The translations under genes and the position numbers were made by a program. The notes beneath the pieces are model-generated. The model was not told the DNA's origin. It saw only the letters and a list, made by a program, of their open reading frames with translations, and did no database searches. Below are positions 39,043 to 47,842 of a stretch of DNA of 64,000 nucleotides, one piece after another. The DNA is from Facklamia languida CCUG 37842. Its GTDB lineage: Bacteria > Bacillota > Bacilli > Lactobacillales > Aerococcaceae. Numbering within the stretch: position 1 is the stretch's first letter; each line of letters begins with the position of its first letter. Location of the stretch: the NCBI RefSeq assembly GCF_000245795.1, contig NZ_JH601133.1, positions 491,288 through 555,287 on the forward strand, read 5' to 3'.

Positions 39043-39048
39043 ATTATA
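39043..39048 (-). promoter_or_regulatory. -10 box of the pcrA operon
   Basis: TATAAT on the minus strand (39048-39043), 38 bp before the pcrA ATG and downstream of a terminator that isolates it from the PurK-like gene. Confidence 0.6.
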
Positions 39049-39093
39049 ACAAAAAATGCCCCAACATACATAAGCCTCAGTTAATTTCCTGAC

Positions 39094-39141
39094 AAAAAAA
39101 GCTTCCTCCCTAGATCATAGCGATCAAGGGGAAGCTTTTTT
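39094..39141 (-). terminator. terminator after the PurK-like gene
   Basis: AAAAAAAGCTTCC (39094-39106) pairs with GGAAGCTTTTTT (39130-39141), with an inner GATC/GATC extension. T-runs lie on both strands. Confidence 0.88.
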
Positions 39142-39148
39142 AATATTC

Positions 39149-40279
39149 TTAATGATATAACTCTGTCATGTCAATCTGGCGGTCACAAGACTCTAAACTA
39201 TCTCCAGTCACCACTATTTGACCCTCCAATCGAGTCCCCGATGGATCCGAAATATTTGCAAACACAAATCCCCAGTCCGTGCGAGAGGCAAACTGAACCA
39301 TCACCTTATCAAACTTGGCTTGTTGCATAGGAATCCCAACCCCCGCCAGGTTTAACGGCTCTATATTTGGCAAGGAAAGTCCGGCTAAGGCACGAACACA
39401 CGCTTCAAAGTGTGAGACCGAAAAAAAGCCCTTGGTAAATATAGCAGCTTCTCCTAGCCCAATGGAAGCATGATTGATATAGATAACTCCAGCAGATGTA
39501 ATAAAAAATTCAAATGTCAAAGACCCTACTAAATTAACCGATTTTGCTGTTTGAGCCCCGATCCGATCCAACTCTTTTTGCAGAGTTTGATTAATTCGGG
39601 CCGGATAGCGAACCTGCTTACCGGTCGTCATTCCCTTATCGATTAATTCAAGTGGAGGATAGATTAGAGTGTCTCCTCGGTCATTTCGAACCACGGTCAA
39701 TGAAACTTTCTTCTCAACAGGAATCCAAGCTTCTAATATGCAAGTACCAGAATTCACCTTTTCTTCAGCCTTAATGAGGTCTTCTTCGCCAAAAAGGAGC
39801 AGATGGTCATTTGCATGGGCCAAGTGCCTTTGGCTTGATTTAAGAACACAAGGGTAGCCTAAATATTCAACTGCTTCATTGATATCTTCAAGAGAAGTGA
39901 CCATTGAGAAGGGCGTCACAAGAGTCTTACTAGAATCCAGGTAAGCTTTTTCAATTAATCGGTCAGTTGAAATTGTGATTAAATTTTCTGACAAAACGAG
40001 ATCAGTATGCTCTGCTAATATTGTAAAATCTTGACTCGTTAAGAGACCGAGTTCCACATAAACGGTATCAACTTGTTTGGCAAATTGTACCAAATGCGCC
40101 TCAGTAAATACACTGTGAATTTCTTGCCAACTCGCAAACTGCTGAACTGGATTAATCGATTCATGAACCAGGCTACCCACCTGGTATCCTAAAGCTCCAG
40201 CTGCTTGGGCTAGAAAAGCACTTGACAGTGAGGAGCCAATTATTCCAATTGTTTCTCCCGGAAAATGCCGCTGCGCCAT
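39149..40279 (-). CDS. PurK-like ATP-grasp protein, catalytic motif degenerate
   Basis: A 376-aa protein with the three-domain layout of N5-carboxyaminoimidazole ribonucleotide synthetase: an N-terminal GIIGSSLSSAFLAQAAGALGY pre-ATP-grasp domain, a central TPFSMVTSLEDI...CVLKS ATP-binding region and an FEFF strand. Where PurK normally has the NEIAPRPHNSGH metal/substrate motif, this protein reads INHASIGLGEAA, losing the Glu and the RPHNSG core. The genes around it are not purine genes. It may be a repurposed or inactive PurK paralogue. ATG follows TAGGAG; 16 bp separate it from the GH73 gene. Confidence 0.72.
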   Translation of the reverse strand: MAQRHFPGETIGIIGSSLSSAFLAQAAGALGYQVGSLVHESINPVQQFASWQEIHSVFTEAHLVQFAKQVDTVYVELGLLTSQDFTILAEHTDLVLSENLITISTDRLIEKAYLDSSKTLVTPFSMVTSLEDINEAVEYLGYPCVLKSSQRHLAHANDHLLLFGEEDLIKAEEKVNSGTCILEAWIPVEKKVSLTVVRNDRGDTLIYPPLELIDKGMTTGKQVRYPARINQTLQKELDRIGAQTAKSVNLVGSLTFEFFITSAGVIYINHASIGLGEAAIFTKGFFSVSHFEACVRALAGLSLPNIEPLNLAGVGIPMQQAKFDKVMVQFASRTDWGFVFANISDPSGTRLEGQIVVTGDSLESCDRQIDMTELYH

Positions 40280-40295
40280 AAAATTCTCCTATCTC

Positions 40296-41024
40296 TCATT
40301 CTTTATTTTCTGAGGGCTGATCATATTGATCAAGCTGCCACTCCTGAATCATTTTGATCAACTTATCACCATAGTCAGGATCCGTAGCATAGCCGGAACT
40401 CTGTAATGCTCTTGCCTGGTCCTGATAGGTTCTTGCTTGGAGCACTGCTTCATATTGGTTTGGATTCCAAGTGGTTCCATTCACAATTAACAAGGAGTGT
40501 TCTCGCATCGACTCCTGCCAAGAAGCATAGACCTTGAAATAATCATGGATCTCAACCCACTCCTCATCATAGTACTCTAGAGTCGGATAGAGGGCTGCTT
40601 GAGGGTCATTCGCATCCGTCTTGACACCATATAAATTGAAATGCTGGCTAGCGAGCTGGCTCCTACCGAAGTCCGATTCAATCATCGCTTGCGCCAATGA
40701 AACAGAGGCTAAAATCCCAAATTCTCTTTGAAGAGACTGGGCGGTTGGAACGAGCTCTTTGACGAATTTTTCCTTTTGTTGCTGCTCATACTGTAGCTGT
40801 AGATCTGCTTCTCCTGGCCGATTTACTTCATAATAAAGCCAACGCAGCATGAGACATAGAAATAGAAAAAATAGAATGCTTAAAAAAACAGTTGCTCTGC
40901 CAAGCTTCTTAAATAGGCTGACGCGCCACTTTTTCAGTCTTTGCTTCCACCTTCTTGATCTTACATGCCAGCGCTTTGATTTTGGCTTTCCTTGTCTTTT
41001 CTTTTTAGCCAAGCATCCCACCAC
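40296..41024 (-). CDS. membrane-anchored glucosaminidase (GH73)
   Basis: A 242-aa signal-anchor protein. A very basic N-terminus (about 1-40), one membrane span (VFLSILFFLFLCLML, about 46-60), then an extracellular GH73 domain with the catalytic Glu in SLAQAMIESDFGRSQLA and NLYGVK, ending in YGDKLIKMIQ. It would cleave N-acetylglucosaminyl linkages in peptidoglycan. The start is unsure: GTG at 41024 or TTG at 41012, which sits after GGTGGGATG. It begins 8 bp after the HTH-like gene. Confidence 0.87.
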   Translation of the reverse strand: MVGCLAKKKRQGKPKSKRWHVRSRRWKQRLKKWRVSLFKKLGRATVFLSILFFLFLCLMLRWLYYEVNRPGEADLQLQYEQQQKEKFVKELVPTAQSLQREFGILASVSLAQAMIESDFGRSQLASQHFNLYGVKTDANDPQAALYPTLEYYDEEWVEIHDYFKVYASWQESMREHSLLIVNGTTWNPNQYEAVLQARTYQDQARALQSSGYATDPDYGDKLIKMIQEWQLDQYDQPSENKE

Positions 41025-41032
41025 ATTCTCTT

Positions 41033-41554
41033 TTAGTCTTGCTTATAATCTCGCAACTCTTCAACTTGATTGTCAAACCATTGAAGTAATTTGACTTCAT
41101 CTCTTTCAATTTGCTGGCGTATCACACCTGGCAAACGTATTTCAATAATATCATTGTAACCCCAAAAATTATAGTCAGCAACCAATTGTAAAATAGTTGT
41201 ATTTCTTTTCTCAATATGATTTTCGCTCTTGTGCCACTCTAAAGTAACTAGACCATGATCCACCCAAGTTCTAGCAATCTGGTACTTCAAGTACAAGTAT
41301 TCACTGATGGGATCTGCCATGACATCAGGCATCATATCCGCATTTCGAACAACTTTCTGAACGAGCATCCACTCATAATCCGTAAAGAGTGTCGCAAGGA
41401 TCTGCATGTTTTCAAACTTTAGCCCCTGCTCTCCTTTTTTCCACCGGTCCCAAGATTGCGGCGAAATTCCTAATTTCTCTGTATAAAAGGCCTTCTCAGT
41501 TTGATATTTTTCTTTGATGACGTAAACAACAATTTGAACAAGTGCTGGATTCAT
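41033..41554 (-). CDS. HTH-like hypothetical protein
   Basis: A 173-aa protein. Residues about 10-55 (AFYTEKLGISPQSWDRWKKGEQGLKF) look like an XRE-type helix-turn-helix: a Leu-Gly-Ile turn followed by a recognition-like helix. The rest is mixed alpha/beta without motifs I recognise. I prefer the ATG at 41554, eight bases after AAGGAGG, over the ATG at 41560 that touches it. It heads a three-gene run with the GH73 and PurK-like genes and could regulate them. No close homologue comes to mind, so the function is open. Confidence 0.6.
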   Translation of the reverse strand: MNPALVQIVVYVIKEKYQTEKAFYTEKLGISPQSWDRWKKGEQGLKFENMQILATLFTDYEWMLVQKVVRNADMMPDVMADPISEYLYLKYQIARTWVDHGLVTLEWHKSENHIEKRNTTILQLVADYNFWGYNDIIEIRLPGVIRQQIERDEVKLLQWFDNQVEELRDYKQD

Positions 41555-41611
41555 ATCCATTCCTCCTTTTCATCAATTATACACCTAAAAAGTGATAACG
41601 TAAAAAGTTAA

Positions 41612-41648
41612 GTTTAAAAAAAGGATTTGGAGGTTCTCCAAATCCTTT
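41612..41648 (-). terminator. terminator after the zinc-ribbon/serine-hydrolase-like gene
   Basis: AAAGGATTTGGAG (41620-41632) pairs perfectly with CTCCAAATCCTTT (41636-41648) around a 3-nt loop; on the minus strand a T-run follows. Confidence 0.93.
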
Positions 41649-41665
41649 AGCAAATTAGGCTCAAA

Positions 41666-43753
41666 TTACCTGAAGAACCAGGCTCCATCTTCTCCTAAAT
41701 ACCACGTTCCACGTCGGTATTGATCACCAAACCAGTAGAAATTTTCTGTTTGTTTTCCTTCATACAAATTATCCACAGGTTCCCCTGAGGGTGAGAGATG
41801 ACCTTGATTCCCCACATTTTCGTTTACAGTTGTTGCAACTGGTTCATTTTCTTGGGGAAGAACAGATTGCTCTTGCGAGCTTGTTGTTTCTTGCATCGTT
41901 TCTTGCGTCGTTTCTTGATCACCATTTATCAAATAAGAAAGACTCTCTTCAATAATTTGGCGAATAGTTGGAATGATGGAATCGGCCGACTGAACCTTAT
42001 CTGCCATAATAACCACCGCTATATCCCCAATGCTAGTCTCAATAATCCCTTCATAATTTTGAGTTTCATTATTGAGATCTGAAGACATCATCTCATATCG
42101 TCTACCAAAATTAGCATTTTCACCTGGGAATTTAAGTGTGTTTGGCGATAACATCAAAGTCTCCTTAAAGACACCATTAAAGGATGATTGATCCCCAGTA
42201 AAGAGCTTGTCTTTCGCCAATTTCAGCATCAAACTTCCAAGATCTGTTGCACTTGTTGTTGCCCCAGTAATATTACGGCCTGATTCAATGGCTAGAGGGG
42301 CATTCATTCTCGTTGAGAAATATCCAGCTTTCTTCAGCCATAGGTTAAATTCATTCACACCACCTGCGAGCTGGATCAGATGGTTCATGGCGCTGGCATC
42401 ATTTTCCATCGCCACTAAATTAATCATATCTTGCAGGGTGAAGGCTGGGATCACTTTCGTCCCAACTTGGCCAGTGTCACCAGAAGCAATCAATTGGTCA
42501 TTCACTTCAATGATCTGGTCAGGTTGAATCGTCCCTTCAGCAAGCAGTTCATGAATCCACTGAAGGACAAACCATCCAATTGATTGGTCGGCGTTCATCA
42601 CCTGGTCATTATAAACATAAGGAACCTGTTCATCTATTGGCTGAATAAAGACAGATACATCCTTTAATCCAGCCAACTGACTATTCACAATATCATTAAG
42701 TGCTTCCTTGATTTTTTTATCACCATCATCCGCTGGCACTTTATATTCGACACTATCTGAGAAATTCTCACCACTAATTTGCAAAATCTGCTGGCTAGTA
42801 TCCTCACCGACAACGGAAACGGCGGGATCGACAAAGCTTAGTAAAATATCTTTTCCTACTTTTTCAAGCGTGTAGTTATCTTGTAGGGGAACTTCCGTTT
42901 CATTGTACTGAACCTTAAAATCAAAAGTATCCTCCTTGACATCGGCTAATGTCTCAGCAAAGGAAAGTTTAACCTTAATTCGAGGGTACCCGCTTGTATC
43001 GACATCACTTTTAGTAATGTGATAACTCGGCTCATCTTGGACCGCTTGGTTATCTGACTTCTGGTCTTTATCCGACTTCTGATCTTTATCCGCCATCTCT
43101 TGAGAAGAATCTGAATGGTCTTTCTCGTCTTGTGATGAGGCCTCTTTATCAGAAGATTCTTCTATTGTTTCGGTCGAGTCTGATTGCCTTGCGGCCCACC
43201 ATTCTGTCGCCTGGTCATAGAGCTGAGGTCCAAACAAGAAGAGCAACGCAAGAATAGCCAGCATAATAAGGAAACCGAACAGTTTTTTTAATAAGGATGA
43301 GGATTGCTTTGTCTTAGGCAAAATATAGTCTTCATCATCTTCAGTCGATATTTGTTCTGAGCTGTTTGCAGTATAGGGGTAAGAGAATACCTCATCTGCT
43401 CTTCTCTTGAAATCTTCTTCCTCATCAATTGGCTCCGATTCATTTTCAGGGCTTGAGGCACGTAAATAGGCTTGTTGCGCCTCAAATTCGGCCTCTTTCA
43501 TTTCCTGCTCCAAGCTACGTCTAGCAACTGAGCTGTTTGAATGGTCATTTCTTTTACGAGAATCTAGGGGTTGGGGCTGGGGCCTCTCTCCTTTTGACGT
43601 GCTCTTGGCAGTCTGATCAGGAGCGGTTGGGGTGTCATCACTCGGTAAAGTCTTCTCTGTATATTCTTTTTTATCGGCTGAGTTAAAGCGATAACCACAA
43701 TAAGCACATTGCGACTTACTGCGCACCCTGCGACCACAATTTGGACATTGCAT
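41666..43753 (-). CDS. zinc-ribbon, single-pass protein with inactive class A beta-lactamase-like domain
   Basis: A 695-aa protein. Order: cytosolic zinc ribbon (C3, C6, C16, C19), a charged linker rich in Gln/Glu, one membrane span (about 158-176), an Asp/Lys/Ser-rich low-complexity stretch with KSDKDQ repeats, a beta-rich domain (about 245-340), then a serine beta-lactamase-like fold (about 345-620) and a Trp/Tyr-rich C-terminus resembling a cell-wall binding motif. The catalytic SxxK position reads S391-I-G-W and the SDN position reads N451-D-A, and no KTG is evident. This is predicted to be a pseudo-enzyme that may sense or bind the cell wall. ATG after AGGAGG. Confidence 0.75.
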   Translation of the reverse strand: MQCPNCGRRVRSKSQCAYCGYRFNSADKKEYTEKTLPSDDTPTAPDQTAKSTSKGERPQPQPLDSRKRNDHSNSSVARRSLEQEMKEAEFEAQQAYLRASSPENESEPIDEEEDFKRRADEVFSYPYTANSSEQISTEDDEDYILPKTKQSSSLLKKLFGFLIMLAILALLFLFGPQLYDQATEWWAARQSDSTETIEESSDKEASSQDEKDHSDSSQEMADKDQKSDKDQKSDNQAVQDEPSYHITKSDVDTSGYPRIKVKLSFAETLADVKEDTFDFKVQYNETEVPLQDNYTLEKVGKDILLSFVDPAVSVVGEDTSQQILQISGENFSDSVEYKVPADDGDKKIKEALNDIVNSQLAGLKDVSVFIQPIDEQVPYVYNDQVMNADQSIGWFVLQWIHELLAEGTIQPDQIIEVNDQLIASGDTGQVGTKVIPAFTLQDMINLVAMENDASAMNHLIQLAGGVNEFNLWLKKAGYFSTRMNAPLAIESGRNITGATTSATDLGSLMLKLAKDKLFTGDQSSFNGVFKETLMLSPNTLKFPGENANFGRRYEMMSSDLNNETQNYEGIIETSIGDIAVVIMADKVQSADSIIPTIRQIIEESLSYLINGDQETTQETMQETTSSQEQSVLPQENEPVATTVNENVGNQGHLSPSGEPVDNLYEGKQTENFYWFGDQYRRGTWYLGEDGAWFFR

Positions 43754-43863
43754 CTTTTAATCCTCCTGTTTATATGATCATTTTGATCTCTTCTATTTTC
43801 CATTGTAGCACACTCATTTATCCTCGCTCAACGCCAAATCATGGCGCGTCATCAATTAGCGGA

Positions 43864-45048
43864 CTAACGAGCACGATAATAAACGAGCACTTTTAAATAC
43901 GCACTCTGCGGATCTTTGGAATTTGGAAAGTCACTTGGTAGACCAAAGCTTTGGATCAACTGAAACTTTCCTTGACCGATCTGATTCATATCCTTTGTAA
44001 ATTGCTCTTTGGTATAGCCACTATGATTAGTACTCAAGACGCAGAACCCGCCCACTTTCGTTAAGGCAAAAAGCTTCTTGGCTAATGTTGGATAGTCATT
44101 CAAGGCTTGGAAAGTAGATGTTTTGGTTCGCGCAAAACTGGGAGGATCACAGATTACCCAGTCAAAGCGGAGGGACTGCTTCGATGCATAATCCAAATAA
44201 TCGAACACATCGATAATCCGAATTTCGTGATGGTCCTCTTTGTTATTCAGACCATTTAATTCGAAGTTTTCTTGAGTCCATTCTAAGGTCCTCTTGGCTA
44301 CATCAACTGAAACCACATGCTTTGCACCGCCCAAGGAGGCCGCAATCGAGAAGGCTCCAGTATAACTAAAGAGATTTAATACTCTTCCCTCATGAACCTG
44401 GGTTTGAATAAAATTTCGGACCTCTCTCTGATCAAAGAAAACTCCGGTCATCCAGCTTTCACCTAAATAAATAGCATACTTCCTACCCGCTTCTGAAATG
44501 ACCAGGGGCTTAGGCGCTTCAATGCCCCAGGTATGCGCAATTGCAGAGTCATCAGACCCGACAGAGTAGCGCTTAGTTTCATAGATTCCTTTCACATGAA
44601 TTCCGATAACATTCAAAGCCTGTAGCCACCATGTCCGATAGCAATAAGCTCCCTTCGAATACCAGTTAATTTGAATGAAGCCATCATAGTAGTCGATTGT
44701 GATCCCGCCAACCCCATCTCCTTCACCATTAAAAAGCCGATAACCATTCGTTAAAGGATCCTCAATCAGGTCTTGGCGTTTTTTAACGGCTTCTTCGAGC
44801 AAGTCCACTAGGTAATCTTCACTCCAAATTTGGGTCAGATCGTCAAAGATAATCCAGGCAAACCCTTTGTTCTGTCTCCCAACAATAGCTTGAACTGTAA
44901 AAGTCTTATCAGCATCACCCACCAGAATCACTTGCCCTTCAGGCATCGTGGCTAGGATTTCAGACGATTCAAAATCATTCAAAGTGAGTAATCTCTCTCC
45001 ATTTTTAACTTTTAAAACTCCTGCGGAATTGAGTCGAAATCGTTTCAT
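43864..45048 (-). CDS. class I SAM-dependent rRNA methyltransferase, RlmI-like
   Basis: A 394-aa methyltransferase with an N-terminal PUA domain (about 1-75), a linker domain (GEGDGVGGITIDYYDG) and a Rossmann catalytic domain containing VLNLFSYTGAFSIAA (SAM binding, about 230-244) and the catalytic-loop CDPPSFARTK. RlmI makes m5C1962 in 23S rRNA; the Gram-positive YwbD-type homologues are annotated the same way without proof of the position. ATG follows AGGAGGCG. The gene stands alone between the zinc-ribbon protein and a secreted unknown. Confidence 0.88.
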   Translation of the reverse strand: MKRFRLNSAGVLKVKNGERLLTLNDFESSEILATMPEGQVILVGDADKTFTVQAIVGRQNKGFAWIIFDDLTQIWSEDYLVDLLEEAVKKRQDLIEDPLTNGYRLFNGEGDGVGGITIDYYDGFIQINWYSKGAYCYRTWWLQALNVIGIHVKGIYETKRYSVGSDDSAIAHTWGIEAPKPLVISEAGRKYAIYLGESWMTGVFFDQREVRNFIQTQVHEGRVLNLFSYTGAFSIAASLGGAKHVVSVDVAKRTLEWTQENFELNGLNNKEDHHEIRIIDVFDYLDYASKQSLRFDWVICDPPSFARTKTSTFQALNDYPTLAKKLFALTKVGGFCVLSTNHSGYTKEQFTKDMNQIGQGKFQLIQSFGLPSDFPNSKDPQSAYLKVLVYYRAR

Positions 45049-45119
45049 AAAACGCCTCCTGTTTTAACCCTTGTATAGGTATGCCAATTGGTCTAGACCG
45101 GCCACCTGTCACAAATAGG

Positions 45120-46286
45120 TTACTTATCAAGCAACTGCTCTATTTGGTAATTCGCTTCATCAATGGACATTGTATGGATGCTATCAAGGTCAGGAACTTC
45201 AATGTCTGTCGGAGAAAATTGATATTCCATCCGGATATGCTTAGTAGATAGCTCTGCTGTGTCTTCCTTAAAAAGGTTGAAGTCAAGGCTTTCCATCATA
45301 CCTTCAACCACCAATTGATAGGTCTGTTTATCTGGATCTAAGGTCATATGCACTTTTGTTACCTTATCCATTATGCCACGCCCTGATAATAAGTTTGACT
45401 GTTCAAAATCATTCATCCATCTTTCTCGCTCTGGATGGCCTTTTAATAATTGATCGGATATCGTTGATTTTACTTGGAACTGAACCGAAAACACACTCTC
45501 TTCCTCACTAAGACGTACTTGCTGCTGAAATTCATTCTGCCAGTGATGGTAGTTTCGGTCTTTAGTCGATGCCTCTTGCAAATTAACAAACATTTGATAA
45601 TCAAGGCCAAATTGTTTTTGGCCTTCAAAAAAGTTACCTGGAATCTCGATTCGGTCAATTTTTAAATCATATTTTCCATTCAAGGGGTTTTTTTCTAAAT
45701 AATCCTTTGCCACTTTATTTAATTTATCTTTATTCGGTTGAATGATAAAAGGAGTCACAGGCTTTTGTGCCAGATTTCCTGTTTTGAATTCCTGCTGGTC
45801 AACTTGAACATAATCTTCCTTATATTTTTTGATTAATTTATCGAAATGATAATCAAAGAAGGGCTGTTTGTAGAAGGCAAGTGAATCCAATAGCTTAAAT
45901 AATTGAGCATAGACAAGGTCGTACCTTTGATAAGACAAAAGATTAAACTCCGTTATTTGCGGCACATAATTCGAAGGATAAAACTTAAAATGAGCTAGGA
46001 AATCCCCACTACTCTGCTGGCCAATCACATTGACCTCACCAATGGTTGATTGATCCATTAAATCAATCCACCGAATCGCTACTTGATAACGATCAGAGGC
46101 TTCTAAATGATCAAAAGCCTCAATAAAATTTAATACTTCCTGATTTTCATCTTCTTGATTCCGAATGATTTCTTTTTCTTCCACCTTGCTAGGAGCCGCT
46201 AACACACAGTTTGTCGAACCTGATGGATAAATAGAAACAAACAAAAGCGCGGCAATCAAAGGAATCAACCACCGTTTCACATGCAT
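45120..46286 (-). CDS. secreted protein of unknown function
   Basis: A 388-aa protein with a clear Sec signal peptide: positive MHVKR, hydrophobic WLIPLIAALLFVSIYP and a likely cleavage after VLAA (about residue 31). The Cys at residue 27 is not in a lipobox. The mature part is hydrophilic, rich in Gln, Asp and Lys, with alternating beta-strand patterns in the second half (SVFSVQFQVKSTI, KVHMTLDPDKQTYQLVVEGMM), which suggests a beta-rich extracellular domain. No family recognised. Its own TATAAT (46321-46316) lies 30 bp upstream. Confidence 0.7.
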   Translation of the reverse strand: MHVKRWLIPLIAALLFVSIYPSGSTNCVLAAPSKVEEKEIIRNQEDENQEVLNFIEAFDHLEASDRYQVAIRWIDLMDQSTIGEVNVIGQQSSGDFLAHFKFYPSNYVPQITEFNLLSYQRYDLVYAQLFKLLDSLAFYKQPFFDYHFDKLIKKYKEDYVQVDQQEFKTGNLAQKPVTPFIIQPNKDKLNKVAKDYLEKNPLNGKYDLKIDRIEIPGNFFEGQKQFGLDYQMFVNLQEASTKDRNYHHWQNEFQQQVRLSEEESVFSVQFQVKSTISDQLLKGHPERERWMNDFEQSNLLSGRGIMDKVTKVHMTLDPDKQTYQLVVEGMMESLDFNLFKEDTAELSTKHIRMEYQFSPTDIEVPDLDSIHTMSIDEANYQIEQLLDK

Positions 46287-46348
46287 AATATCACCTCTTA
46301 TTTCAGCTTATCCTTATTATAAACGATCTGTTTGATTAAAACACCATC

Positions 46349-46383
46349 AAAAAAAGGAAGGCTGAGTGGGCACTCAGCCTTCC
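46349..46383 (-). terminator. terminator after the AGCS symporter gene
   Basis: GGAAGGCTGAGT (46356-46367) pairs with ACTCAGCCTTCC (46372-46383) around a 4-nt loop, with a 7-nt T-run on the minus strand. Confidence 0.93.
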
Positions 46384-46405
46384 CGGAAATCTTCTGCTTT
46401 AACTC

Positions 46406-47842
46406 TTAAAAGACGCCCTCATCCACATTTTCATATTTATACTCCCAGGTCAGATGCTCAGGTGCCATTTCCATTTGCTTGTCATAGTCGCGTAGAACCT
46501 TGACGGCTTGTCCAGAAAGAAAAATTAAAGCAATAATATTTGGCAAGGCCATTAGACCCATTGAAAGGTCGGCTAGGTCCCAGATCACACCAGAACCAGC
46601 GTAATAACCTAGCGCAATGGCGATGAGTGCCAATAGCTTAAAGCCTTTGACAATCGCCGGTTTCCGGAAAATATACTTGACATTAGATTCAGCAAAGAAG
46701 AACCAACCCACAATAGTCGTTAATGAAAAGGCTGATAATGAAATGGACAAGAAACCTTCTCCAATGGCACCAAACTGCTTAGCAAAGGCTGTTTGGGTCA
46801 TAATTTGAGCATATTCAGCTAACTCTGCACTGCTTAATTCATACATCACTTCTTCAGAGAATGATCCTGTTAATAAGTTAATCATAACAGTTGCGACACA
46901 GATTACGAACGTACAGATAAATACACCAATCATGGCAATAAAACCTTGTTCAGCAGGGTGCTTTTGAACAGCAACCGCATGTGAATGCGGCGTGGATCCC
47001 ATACCTGCCTCATTAGAGAATAGACCACGTGCCAAACCGTAGCGGACTGCTTCTTTAACGCCAATTCCCATGGCACCACCCGCGATTGCTTGAGGGTTAA
47101 ATGCACCGACGATAATTAAGCGCAAAGTAGGTAAAACTTGGTCAATGTTTAAGATGAGAACAAGCAATGAAGAAGCTACATAAGCAAAAGCCATTACCGG
47201 CACAACGTTTTCAGAGAACTTCGCAATTCGGCCCATTCCCCCGATCAGAATCCACCCAACTACCAACATTAACACGACTGTAATCGCAATTTGGTTAAAG
47301 CCAAAGGCAGAGTTCATCGAGGTAATAATGGAGTTTGCTTGAACCATAATTCCCACGATTCCCAATCCAATAATACAGAATAAAGCGAAGAGGAAGGCTA
47401 GCCATTCCTGCTTAAGACCATTTTTAATATAATAAGCAGGACCCCCAACTAATTCACCATTATCATCACGTTCCCGATAAACTTGAGCCATGGTTGCTTC
47501 AGTAAAGATAGTCGCCATCCCCAAGAATCCAGAAATCAGCATCCAGAAAGCAGCTCCTGGTCCCCCAGAAGTAATCGCGGTCGCTACCCCAACGATATTC
47601 CCTGTTCCTACCTGAGCAGCAACTGCCGTTGCTAGAGACTGAAACGGCGTCATCCCACCGGGTTCAGCCGGCACTTTGTGAATAATGTCTGAAATCAATT
47701 TCTTGAAAGCGGGAAACACACGTGAAAACTGTGGAAAACGTAACCGGATTGTTAAAAATAAACCAATCCCAATAAAACCAAATAAAAGAACATAATCCCA
47801 GAGGAAGTCCCGAACTAAAATGACAATATCATTAACACTCAT
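46406..47842 (-). CDS. alanine/glycine:cation symporter (AGCS) family transporter
   Basis: A 478-aa integral membrane sodium- or proton-coupled amino-acid carrier. Eleven or so hydrophobic helices are present, with the AGCS signatures ATAVAAQVGTGNIVGVATAI (about residues 69-88), GPGAAFWMLISGFLGMAT and GLARGLFSNEAGMGSTPHSHA (about 277-297). Alanine or glycine uptake is the family role; the substrate here is inferred. ATG follows GAAAGGAA. The upstream 400-bp region has several catabolite-element-like cores. Confidence 0.92.
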   Translation of the reverse strand: MSVNDIVILVRDFLWDYVLLFGFIGIGLFLTIRLRFPQFSRVFPAFKKLISDIIHKVPAEPGGMTPFQSLATAVAAQVGTGNIVGVATAITSGGPGAAFWMLISGFLGMATIFTEATMAQVYRERDDNGELVGGPAYYIKNGLKQEWLAFLFALFCIIGLGIVGIMVQANSIITSMNSAFGFNQIAITVVLMLVVGWILIGGMGRIAKFSENVVPVMAFAYVASSLLVLILNIDQVLPTLRLIIVGAFNPQAIAGGAMGIGVKEAVRYGLARGLFSNEAGMGSTPHSHAVAVQKHPAEQGFIAMIGVFICTFVICVATVMINLLTGSFSEEVMYELSSAELAEYAQIMTQTAFAKQFGAIGEGFLSISLSAFSLTTIVGWFFFAESNVKYIFRKPAIVKGFKLLALIAIALGYYAGSGVIWDLADLSMGLMALPNIIALIFLSGQAVKVLRDYDKQMEMAPEHLTWEYKYENVDEGVF

